This document shows, in pieces, positions 54,143-61,746 of a stretch of DNA of 64,000 nt. Position 1 is the first letter of the stretch; each line of letters opens with the position of its first letter. This DNA comes from Ignavibacteria bacterium (GTDB taxonomy: Bacteria; Bacteroidota; Ignavibacteria; Kapaibacteriales; UBA4661): NCBI GenBank assembly GCA_014654705.1, contig JACVZY010000110.1, forward strand, positions 1-64,000. The letters run 5' to 3'. The notes under the pieces are model-generated. The model was not told where the DNA came from. It worked only from the letters and a program-made list of their open reading frames with translations, and did no database searches. The position numbers and the translations under genes are program-made.

Positions 54143-57100
54143 TTAAAACTGCCCAAATGCCGCATCCAGCAATGCTTCTTGCTCAAGATTATGCACCGTA
54201 GCAAATCCCGTTGCGGGGCTGGCGCTTGCCTTGCGTCCGGCATAACGGAGGTTTTGACTGATGAGCAAAAGCTCGGCAAAAAGTGGCGCTACAAACGACC
54301 ATGCGCCCATATTTTTCGGCTCTTCCTGCACCCAGACCACATTTTTTGCGCGTTCATACTTTTGCAAAATCTGACGAACGCGGGCTTCGTGGAAGGGATA
54401 CAACTGCTCCATCCGCACAATCGCTACATCTTCAGCACCAAGTTTTGTGCGCTTGGCAATGAGGTCGTAATAAACTTTGCCCGAACAGAAGAGCACTCGC
54501 TGTACGTTTTCTGCTTTCACGGCAGTATCGTCAATTACTTCTTGGAACGTACCGTTGGTAAATTCCTCAATCTTCGAGACGGCAAGCGGACTGCGGAGCA
54601 TACTTTTGGGTGTCATCAGCACAAGCGGCTTTTTGAACTCGCGCTTGACCTGACGGCGAAGAGCATGGAAAAGCTGCGCAGGCGTGGTGAAATTGCCAAC
54701 AATCATATTATCTTCCGCGCACATCTGCAAGAACCGCTCCAAGCGAGCACTGGAGTGCTCCGGTCCCTGCCCTTCGTATCCGTGCGGAAGCAGCAGCACG
54801 AGGCTGGAAGTCTGCGCCCACTTGGTTTCGCCGGAAACGAGGAACTGGTCAATAATCGTTTGCGCACCGTTCATAAAGTCGCCGAATTGCCCTTCCCAAA
54901 TCGTCAGTCCTTGCGGGCGCTGGACGCTGTACCCGTACTCAAAGCCCATCACACCAAATTCCGACAGCGCCGAATCGTAGATGTAGAACGGGTGCTGACC
55001 TTGCTTCACGCGGTCGAGCAAGATAAGTTCGCTTTCGGTCATAAAGTCCGTCAGCACTGCGTGGCGGTGGCTGAACGTGCCACGCGCCGCGTCCTCACCC
55101 GTTATCCGCACAGGATAGCCTTCCACAAGCAATGAGCCGAATGCGAGCGCTTCGCCCATACCCCAATCCAAGCCTTTGTCCTGCGAAACCATCTCTCCAC
55201 GCCGCTTCAGCAAATCTGCCAGTTTCGGGTGAACGGTGAAATGTCCCTGAACGGTACTGAGTTTTTCGCCGAGGTCGCGCACAAGATCAGCGCTGATGCG
55301 GGTATCAGACGGCGTGAACATATCTACTTGCGGCGGACGAGGCAATTCCTTTGGCTTAGCTTCTTTGCTTGCCGTAAAAGCATCATCCCAGCGCTTTTGC
55401 ACCTCAGCATAGATGGCATCAGCCTCTTCGCGGGAAATTAGTTTTTCCTCCAAAAGATGGTCGCGGTAGAGTTCGGATGCAGCGGGAAGCATCTTGATTT
55501 TTTTATAGAGCAAAGGCTGTGTGTATGCGGGTTCGTCGGTTTCGTTGTGTCCGTATTTGCGGTAGCACATCAGGTCAATAATCACATCTTCGCCAAATTC
55601 TTGGCGGTACTCAATCGCAAATGCGGCTGTTGTCAGTACAGCCTCAGGGTCGCCGCCGTTCACGTGCAGGATGGGTACTTGCAGCATTTTACCGATATCG
55701 GAGCAGTATATCGTGGAACGTGCGTCCTCCGGCATCGTCGTAAAGCCGATTTGGTTATTGATGATAATATGAATCGTGCCGCCGGTCTTGTACCCGCGCA
55801 AGCGAGCCAAGTTCAGCGTTTCTTGCACTATTCCCAAGCCTGCCATTGCGGAGTCGCCGTGCACAAGAATAGGCAGCACTTTTGAGAATGTTTTATCATT
55901 GATCTCATCAATCCGACCACGCGCCATGCCTTCCACAACAGGGTTTACTGCCTCCAAATGGCTTGGATTTGGCGCGAGAACAACATCCACTTCCACACCG
56001 GTTCGCGGATGTTTGTATTTGCCCTGTGCGCCGAGGTGATACTTCACGTCGCCGGAGCCTTGATAATTCGGGTCAAGCTCGTTTTGGAATTTCTTGAACA
56101 TTGCCGCAGCTGACTTACCCATGATGTTGATGAGCGTATTTAAGCGCCCTCTGTGCGCCATGCCCATATACACATCGGTTACGCCTCTGTCGGCAGCAAA
56201 TTCCAAGATTTTGTCAATCGCAGGCACGAACACTTCGCCGCCTTCGACCGAAAAACGCTTTGAGCCGACAAACTTCGTGTGGATGTATTTCTCAAAGGAT
56301 TCCGCTTCGACGAGCTTTGCCAAAATGCGGATTTTTTCGTCGCGGGTGTATTTGGCGTGGTTATAGACTTCCTCGAATTTATCACGAACCCACGCTTTTT
56401 TGTCCAGTTCGGGGATGTGCATAAATTCCACACCGATTTTGCTGCAATACGTATCGCGCAAAAGCGTGAGAATATCGCGGAGGGGAGCACGTTTGATGCC
56501 GCCCAAGCCGCCGGTATCATACTCACGGCTCAAATCCCAAATGGTCAGCCCATAATGGCTAATGTCCAATTCGGGGTAGTAATAGCCCTGCAAACCAAGC
56601 GGGTTCACGTCTGCGTAGAGATGCCCACGCACGCGATAGGCATTGATAAGCTGCACAACTTTTGTTTCTTGCTCCAGCACTTCTGCCGTGTCGCCGTTGA
56701 AAAAAGGATTATTGTTCAGGTCAACCGTCCATTTGAACGGCTCGAAAGGGATGTGAAGGCTGGCAAAAATTTGGTCGTAGAAATTATCCTCACCTTTCAG
56801 CAATTCTTCGATGTAATTCAAGAACTCACCCGACTCCGCGCCTTGAATAATGCGGTGGTCATAGGTATTCGTCAATGTCATTACTTTGCTGACCGCCATC
56901 GTCGCCAGCATTTGCGGCGCAAACGCCTTCATTTCTGCGGGATAGTCAATCGAGCCTGCCGCCACAATCAAGCCCATGCCTTCCATAAGGCGCGGAATAG
57001 AAGCATTCGTGCCGAGCATACCCGGATTGGTCAGCGAAGCCGTTGTGCCGGAAAGGTCGTTCACATCAAGTTTATTGACGCGAGACTTTGCAATCAGGTT

Positions 57101-57859
57101 ATCATATTCAGCAATGAACTCCGCAAACGTCATGTTTTGTGCGTTCTTCACGCTTGGCACAACCAGACCGCGAGAGCCGTCCTTGCGCACCGCATCCACA
57201 GCCAAACCCATGTTCACCGAGCCGCGTTTCACACGCACAGGCTTTCCTTCTTGGCGCGCAAAAGCATCGTTCATGCCCGGATATTTCATCAGTGCTCGCA
57301 CAATAGCCCACGCGAGAATATGAGTGAAGCTAATTTTCTTCTTGCGGCGGCGCGCGAGAATACCGTTAATCACATTGCGATTTTCTTCCAGTGCTTTAAT
57401 CGGCATCGTGCGCACGGTCGTAGCGACAGGCACATTCAAACTAGATTCCATGTTCGTTACAACGCGCTCCGCTACGCCACTTATCGGCACAATAGAATCC
57501 AGCGGACCAAGAAAGATCTTGGGTTCAGCCTTCGCCGGAGCGGGAGCGCTTGCGGGAGCTGCTTGTGCAGGTATTGCTTGAACAGGCGTAGGGGTAGGAG
57601 CCGACGACGCGCCATTAGCAGCGCCGTTTGAATGACCGTTTGCGCCGTTGGTGTAGCTTGCGGCTGCGCTGCTTGGCGGTGTGGGCGTGGCATACTGAGC
57701 CACGGCTGCGGGAAGCGCATTTGCCGGTACGCCCAATTCAGTAGCAATTTCGGCACGATTGGCATCAAAATACTCACGCCAATCAGGTGCAACCGCGTCC
57801 GGAGAGCGCAAATACTCGAAAAATAAGTCTTCCACAAAAGCGGAATTCATGGTAAGCAT
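54143..57859 (-). CDS. kgd: Multifunctional 2-oxoglutarate decarboxylase/dehydrogenase E1-E2 fusion
   Basis: A 1238-residue fusion of the size of mycobacterial Kgd. Residues 5-35 (AFVEDLFFEYLRSPDAV) are the N-terminal E1-docking segment. An Ala/Pro/Asn linker (50-112) replaces any lipoyl domain. Residues 130-355 are the E2 acyltransferase core with NTYDHRIIQGAESGEF (331-346) carrying the catalytic His. The rest is a ThDP-dependent E1o: VRGHLYADVNPLGL, GMAHRGRLN, VHGDSAMAGLGIVQETLN, INNQIGFTT, YRKYGHNETDEP, GQGPEHSS. It decarboxylates 2-oxoglutarate in the TCA cycle and passes succinyl groups to an external lipoyl carrier. Start at 57859 or at 57850 (MNSAF). It also links to GabT, which uses 2-oxoglutarate. 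Confidence 0.95.
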   Translation of the reverse strand: MLTMNSAFVEDLFFEYLRSPDAVAPDWREYFDANRAEIATELGVPANALPAAVAQYATPTPPSSAAASYTNGANGHSNGAANGASSAPTPTPVQAIPAQAAPASAPAPAKAEPKIFLGPLDSIVPISGVAERVVTNMESSLNVPVATTVRTMPIKALEENRNVINGILARRRKKKISFTHILAWAIVRALMKYPGMNDAFARQEGKPVRVKRGSVNMGLAVDAVRKDGSRGLVVPSVKNAQNMTFAEFIAEYDNLIAKSRVNKLDVNDLSGTTASLTNPGMLGTNASIPRLMEGMGLIVAAGSIDYPAEMKAFAPQMLATMAVSKVMTLTNTYDHRIIQGAESGEFLNYIEELLKGEDNFYDQIFASLHIPFEPFKWTVDLNNNPFFNGDTAEVLEQETKVVQLINAYRVRGHLYADVNPLGLQGYYYPELDISHYGLTIWDLSREYDTGGLGGIKRAPLRDILTLLRDTYCSKIGVEFMHIPELDKKAWVRDKFEEVYNHAKYTRDEKIRILAKLVEAESFEKYIHTKFVGSKRFSVEGGEVFVPAIDKILEFAADRGVTDVYMGMAHRGRLNTLINIMGKSAAAMFKKFQNELDPNYQGSGDVKYHLGAQGKYKHPRTGVEVDVVLAPNPSHLEAVNPVVEGMARGRIDEINDKTFSKVLPILVHGDSAMAGLGIVQETLNLARLRGYKTGGTIHIIINNQIGFTTMPEDARSTIYCSDIGKMLQVPILHVNGGDPEAVLTTAAFAIEYRQEFGEDVIIDLMCYRKYGHNETDEPAYTQPLLYKKIKMLPAASELYRDHLLEEKLISREEADAIYAEVQKRWDDAFTASKEAKPKELPRPPQVDMFTPSDTRISADLVRDLGEKLSTVQGHFTVHPKLADLLKRRGEMVSQDKGLDWGMGEALAFGSLLVEGYPVRITGEDAARGTFSHRHAVLTDFMTESELILLDRVKQGQHPFYIYDSALSEFGVMGFEYGYSVQRPQGLTIWEGQFGDFMNGAQTIIDQFLVSGETKWAQTSSLVLLLPHGYEGQGPEHSSARLERFLQMCAEDNMIVGNFTTPAQLFHALRRQVKREFKKPLVLMTPKSMLRSPLAVSKIEEFTNGTFQEVIDDTAVKAENVQRVLFCSGKVYYDLIAKRTKLGAEDVAIVRMEQLYPFHEARVRQILQKYERAKNVVWVQEEPKNMGAWSFVAPLFAELLLISQNLRYAGRKASASPATGFATVHNLEQEALLDAAFGQF

Positions 57860-58111
57860 AATAACAAACCTTTGTGTGATAAAGTAAGAAAGATAAAATC
57901 GTTTTTGCTAGGTTTTGCGGGGTGTTTCAGTCAATTTTTGCTTTTGTACAAGCAAGTATCACAACTTAGGAAAACCTGCGAGATTTTCCACAATGTTTTT
58001 CGTTCTGAGACGGCGAATCTGTTGATTTTTGCGAAAAAAAAACGCAATTTGTTATTGAACTTTGTACACGTTCTGGACTCAACTATTTCGTTCTTCTTCT
58101 TTTATCCAATC

Positions 58112-58744
58112 ATGGCTACTATTACAGCAAAACGAACACCTCGTGCTATTCCGTTACTCAAGGGTACGGCGCGTATTCGCAAGGATGTGGTGCATCTCTC
58201 ACGCCCCAAATATGACGGATTGAAGATGTCGCTGCGTGATTTTCTGGACTGGGAGCGCGAACCGGACGGTTGGAAATACGAATGGAATAATGGAATTATC
58301 GAAATTAACGAGGTTTCTATGAGAAATACAGAACGCAATATAGCTGACAACATCCTGTTCGCATTTGAACAGACCCCTTTTCGCAAACAGCGCCATGCAC
58401 TTCTCCCTGAAACCGACTGCCTTTTGCCAAGCGGTCAAGTTCGCAGACCCGATATTGCCTATTTCACTTACGAACAGATTCAAGCCTCCGCACGTGGAGA
58501 GCAGCCCGTTCCGCCTTTTACGATTGAACTCATCTCCAAAAATGACCGTGTCGGCAAGGTAGATGAAAAACTTGCGGAATACTTTGCTTCGGGTGTGCTC
58601 TGCGTGTGGCATATTCTACCGGAATCTCGCCGCGTGATGGTTTATACCTCGCTGAAAGATGTGCAGATTTGCAGCGATGAAGATGTCTGCTCTGCCCGTC
58701 CGGCACTGGATTTCACGATAACGGCTGAGGAAATTTTTGCATAA
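58112..58744 (+). CDS. Uma2-family (DUF820) putative endonuclease
   Basis: The ATG at 58112 (MATITAKRTP) gives 210 residues. MSLRDFLDWEREPDGWKYEW and NGIIEINEVSM are the family start, VRRPDIAYFTYEQI holds the Asp of a PD-(D/E)xK-like core, FTIELISKNDRVGKV gives the E-x-x-S-x-x-D pattern, and DEKLAEYFASGVLCVWHILPE ends it. The usual E-V-x-S-P segment reads ELISKND here. Uma2 proteins are restriction-endonuclease-like and mostly uncharacterised; they are abundant in cyanobacteria and some Bacteroidota. It is divergent from kgd and ends two bases from the moaC stop. Confidence 0.88.
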   Translation: MATITAKRTPRAIPLLKGTARIRKDVVHLSRPKYDGLKMSLRDFLDWEREPDGWKYEWNNGIIEINEVSMRNTERNIADNILFAFEQTPFRKQRHALLPETDCLLPSGQVRRPDIAYFTYEQIQASARGEQPVPPFTIELISKNDRVGKVDEKLAEYFASGVLCVWHILPESRRVMVYTSLKDVQICSDEDVCSARPALDFTITAEEIFA

Positions 58745-58746
58745 TT

Positions 58747-59226
58747 TTACTCTCTCACAAAATCACTCTTCCCGCCGCGTTTTTCCATCAATTTCACTTC
58801 CCGAATCACGATGTCGTGCGAAAGCGCCTTGCACATATCGTACACCGTCAGCGCTGCCACGCTTGCACCTGTTAATGCTTCCATTTCAATACCGGTTTTC
58901 GCAATGATACTTGCTGTGCAGTCAATCACGATTTCTCGTGCTTCGCTGACAGTAATCTCAATTTGGCAATGCCCCAAAGGAAGCGGATGGCAGAGCGGAA
59001 TGAGATCACCTGTCTTTTTGGCTGCCATGATGCCCGCTATAACGGCTGTTTGAAAGACCGCACCCTTCGCAGTATGAAGCTCTTTACCGCCTGTTTCGTC
59101 TAAGAGTCGTAGAATCTTCTCGCCGACCGCGACGACAGCACGAGCGCGTGCAATGCGCTTTGTGGCTTGCTTCTCAGTAACATTCACCATTTGAGGCGTG
59201 TTTTCGGCGGTAAGGTGCGAAAGCAT
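58747..59226 (-). CDS. moaC: Cyclic pyranopterin monophosphate synthase
   Basis: A 159-residue MoaC. MVNVTEKQATKRIARARA, IAGIMAAKKTGDLIPLCHPLPL and KTGIEMEALTGASVAALTVYDMCKA are the conserved blocks, with the metal/substrate residues of LCHPL and the catalytic Lys in the last block. With MoaA it makes cyclic pyranopterin monophosphate, the first molybdenum-cofactor intermediate. No other moa gene is near. It follows the SufU-like gene by 39 bases, a gap filled by short AATTAC repeats, and may share its transcript. Confidence 0.95.
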   Translation of the reverse strand: MLSHLTAENTPQMVNVTEKQATKRIARARAVVAVGEKILRLLDETGGKELHTAKGAVFQTAVIAGIMAAKKTGDLIPLCHPLPLGHCQIEITVSEAREIVIDCTASIIAKTGIEMEALTGASVAALTVYDMCKALSHDIVIREVKLMEKRGGKSDFVRE

Positions 59227-59265
59227 TGCGGGGGAAATTATGAATTACAAATTACGAATGAGGAA

Positions 59266-59733
59266 TTACGAGCGCGGGTCTTCAGCAAGGGCGCTATGGA
59301 GGGCTTGAAATGGTAGTAAAGCACATTTGATGCGGGAAGTAAATCCGCGAACTCCCGCCAAAGAACGAAGAGATGAATTTGCAGCAAGAGCGCCGTCGTC
59401 GCCATTCACAAAATCTGTCATTTGCGAAACCATTCTGAGCACACCTTCACGGGTTTGTTCCCGCACGGCTTCAGTCATCAGCGAAGCCGAGGCTTTCATA
59501 ATTGCGCACCCCGTTCCTGTGAACGAGACTTCTTCCAGCATTTCCCCTCGGAAACGGCAATAGACAGTTACTTCATCGCCACAAAGCATATTACTTTTTG
59601 TCGCCGAGGCATTGTATGATTCAAGAGCAAAGAAATGGTGAGGCTTTGCACTATGCTCAAGAATGATGGACTTGTACAAACTTTCTGCTGATGCGGCAGC
59701 GACGAGTGTCTCTCTCTTCCCTTCATCCTTCAT
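59266..59733 (-). CDS. sufU: SufU/IscU-like iron-sulfur scaffold protein
   Basis: A 155-residue scaffold of the SufU type. LYKSIILEHSAKPHHF starts the fold after an extra 17-residue N-terminus. The ligand cysteines are in LCGDEV (with Asp), TGCAIMKASASLM and KCALLPFQAL. Unlike housekeeping SufU, the partner SufS is not nearby. It assembles or relays Fe-S clusters or sulfur, perhaps for molybdenum-cofactor synthesis with the adjacent moaC. The start region is triplicated by a 14-bp repeat, so several SD-ATG units precede the true start codon at 59733. Confidence 0.88.
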   Translation of the reverse strand: MKDEGKRETLVAAASAESLYKSIILEHSAKPHHFFALESYNASATKSNMLCGDEVTVYCRFRGEMLEEVSFTGTGCAIMKASASLMTEAVREQTREGVLRMVSQMTDFVNGDDGALAANSSLRSLAGVRGFTSRIKCALLPFQALHSALAEDPRS

Positions 59734-59778
59734 AGTCTATCCTTCATAGTCTATCCTTCATAGTCTATCCTTCATACT
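59725..59778 (-). repeat. 14-bp tandem repeat that copies the sufU translation start
   Basis: On the plus strand ATCCTTCATAGTCT occurs three times in full and once in part (59725-59778). On the minus strand each unit reads ATGAAGGATAGACT, so an AAGGA Shine-Dalgarno precedes an ATG by 7 bases. Each upstream ATG opens MKDRL and stops at a TGA that overlaps the next ATG. The last ATG is that of sufU. Confidence 0.9.
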
Positions 59779-59781
59779 TTC

Positions 59782-60180
59782 TCATAGTTCATCGTCGTCA
59801 ATGCCGCCTTCTAAGCCACCAATGCCGAGGTGATACTTCACACACTCAACGACTTCCTTCATTTGAAAGGGCTTCGTGATATAATCCACCGCTCCCAGTT
59901 GCATCCCTTTTTCGCGGTCGGGCACAGTGCTGAGGAAAATGACCGGAAGCTGCGGGGCCATGATTTTAAGCACTTGACAGGTTTTGTAGCCGTTCAATCC
60001 TTCCAAGATAATATCCAGCAAAATCAAGTCCGGCTTGAAATCTTGCACCAACTTCAACGCCTGCTCGCCGGAGTGCGCAGAAAATACGTCAAAGCCTGCA
60101 TCACTGAGGATTTGGCGGAGGAGTTTAACGCTCATTTCGTGGTCGTCCACAACGAGAATTGATTTACCGAATTTTTTCAT
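59782..60180 (-). CDS. Single-domain response regulator (CheY-like)
   Basis: A 132-residue stand-alone receiver. Asp12/Asp13, phospho-acceptor Asp56 in LILLDIILEG and Lys103 in YITKPFQ are in place. The switch residue is Ser84 (FLSTV) in place of Thr. A short acidic tail (GIDDDEL) follows. No kinase or output domain is adjacent. Its stop codon TGA overlaps an ATG and is followed at once by the sufU start repeat, so transcription and perhaps translation are coupled to sufU and moaC. Confidence 0.9.
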   Translation of the reverse strand: MKKFGKSILVVDDHEMSVKLLRQILSDAGFDVFSAHSGEQALKLVQDFKPDLILLDIILEGLNGYKTCQVLKIMAPQLPVIFLSTVPDREKGMQLGAVDYITKPFQMKEVVECVKYHLGIGGLEGGIDDDEL

Positions 60181-60308
60181 GGTCTCTTTATAGCGCGAAT
60201 GGTAAGAGGAAAATTGTGTTGTGCGAACCTCAATATCGTAAAAAATTCACTTTTAGTGAAAGAGATTTCAGGGAAAACGTACTTTTATGACAAATTTTAT
60301 GACAAAAA

Positions 60309-60343
60309 AAGACCACCGCACAATATCCTCGTACGATGGTCTT
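60309..60343 (-). terminator. Intrinsic terminator after the SusD gene
   Basis: AAGACCACC (60309-60317) faces GATGGTCTT (60335-60343), nine bases with one imperfect pair that is a G-U on the minus RNA. The minus strand has a run of T (A-run 60304-60310). It is 23 bases past the SusD stop. Confidence 0.65.
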
Positions 60344-60366
60344 CAAACATTAATACTAAAAAACGC

Positions 60367-61713
60367 TTAAATCGGCGGATTCGCGGGAGTATTTGCCGGA
60401 TTGTTATCACGCTCTAACGACGGATAGGGATAAAAATTCCGATTCCGCTCGGATTGGAACGACGACGGGCTTGGCGGTGCAGGACGACCGAAGCGTCGCT
60501 GGTCTTCCATACGCATTCCGGTCAGAAACAGTTCTACACAACGTTGGGCGTAAATCTCGGTCAATATAGCATCTTGCGTCATTGCACCGGAATACGCGGG
60601 CAAGTTTGCACCGATGCCGTGCGGGTCGGCAGTGGCACGTTTGGTGCGAATAGCGTTGATTTCCGTAACGGCTGCCGTGAGATTATTCTGGCGTGCTTGT
60701 GCTTCTGCGCGAATGAGTGCCATTTCGCCCATACGGAAGACAGGCGTAGCAGCGTCCGCACTAGCAAAGAATGTTGCAGCAAGGTCATCTACATTGAAAG
60801 CAGCTGGTGGCGTACCACGGCGTGTATTCGCCCGCATGAAGAATCGCAAACGCGCGTCGGATGTATCGGTGAAGACAGGCGTTCCAAAGAGGTCTCGCGG
60901 CGCGTAATTGTTACCTTGAATAATACTCAAAAAAATCGGATTACGGTTCAACTGTGCGTCGTAGCGAAAAACCGAAAGCCCAGCAGCTGCTGTATTGACG
61001 GCATTTGCTGCCACGATAGCGTCCGCATTGCGTCCTGCCATCAGCAAGAAACGCGCCCGCATTGCTTGAATGGTATTGCTCAGATTAAACCCACCCGCAA
61101 TAACGGTCGTGGTGAAGTTTGGATCGGGAGCGTTGGTAGCAATTTGCTGCGCGGCATTGTCCAGAAGGCGAATTACTTCGGTCAAGACTTCTGCACGAGG
61201 GCGATAGGTAGCACCCGCCGAAGGAGTGCCGACCCTAAGCGGTGCTTGCTCGAAATACATTGCCAAATGCCCCAGACTCATCGCTTTATAAAGCGAAGCA
61301 AGTGCTATCAAACCCGACCGCGAGCCGGCAGGCATGAGAATTGACGTATTGGGAGCATTGGCAAGAATGTTGTCCGCCATACCGATGACGCGGTAGGAAC
61401 GCTGCCAAATAGCGAGCACATCGCCACTTTCTGTCGGTAACTCTGCCCCGCCAAGCTCCAAATCAAGCGGATTCTGGAAGGTCGTTGTTACGCCAAGTTC
61501 GCGCGTCGTTACACCTGTGCGCGTGATGTATGCTTCTACGCTTGAGGTAGCGTAAAATTGCTGCATACCGACTGCCAGCGTAAATAAGCCTTCGCGCGTG
61601 GTCAGCACTTGGTTTTCAGCTGCCGCATTCGGATTCACGTAGTCCAAAGAGCAACTGCTTATTCCAAAAGCAAGGAATAGCGCCGCAAGGACGTGAAAAA
61701 ATCGTGTTTTCAT
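60367..61713 (-). CDS. RagB/SusD-family nutrient-uptake outer-membrane lipoprotein
   Basis: A 448-residue SusD-like protein. The lipoprotein signal MKTRFFHVLAALFLAFGISS ends at Cys21. LASLYKAMSLGHLAMYFEQ and the TPR-like helices, RMGEMALIRAEAQARQNN, AVTEINAIRTKRA and ILTEIYAQRCVELFLTGMRMEDQRRF are typical SusD blocks. It caps the TonB-dependent channel encoded directly upstream (33 bases) and binds the incoming nutrient at the surface. The substrate is unknown: no polysaccharide enzyme is adjacent within the window. The last part (SLERDNNPANTPANPPI) is Pro/Asn-rich. Confidence 0.93.
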   Translation of the reverse strand: MKTRFFHVLAALFLAFGISSCSLDYVNPNAAAENQVLTTREGLFTLAVGMQQFYATSSVEAYITRTGVTTRELGVTTTFQNPLDLELGGAELPTESGDVLAIWQRSYRVIGMADNILANAPNTSILMPAGSRSGLIALASLYKAMSLGHLAMYFEQAPLRVGTPSAGATYRPRAEVLTEVIRLLDNAAQQIATNAPDPNFTTTVIAGGFNLSNTIQAMRARFLLMAGRNADAIVAANAVNTAAAGLSVFRYDAQLNRNPIFLSIIQGNNYAPRDLFGTPVFTDTSDARLRFFMRANTRRGTPPAAFNVDDLAATFFASADAATPVFRMGEMALIRAEAQARQNNLTAAVTEINAIRTKRATADPHGIGANLPAYSGAMTQDAILTEIYAQRCVELFLTGMRMEDQRRFGRPAPPSPSSFQSERNRNFYPYPSLERDNNPANTPANPPI

Positions 61714-61746
61714 GGTTATGAAGATAATAGTTTTTTGTTCGGTGGA

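Noticed and set aside
56279-57631. A 450-codon frame on the plus strand opposite kgd
   Set aside because: It lies fully inside kgd on the other strand, shows no domain and has His/Arg-rich composition expected from the complement of a conserved gene.
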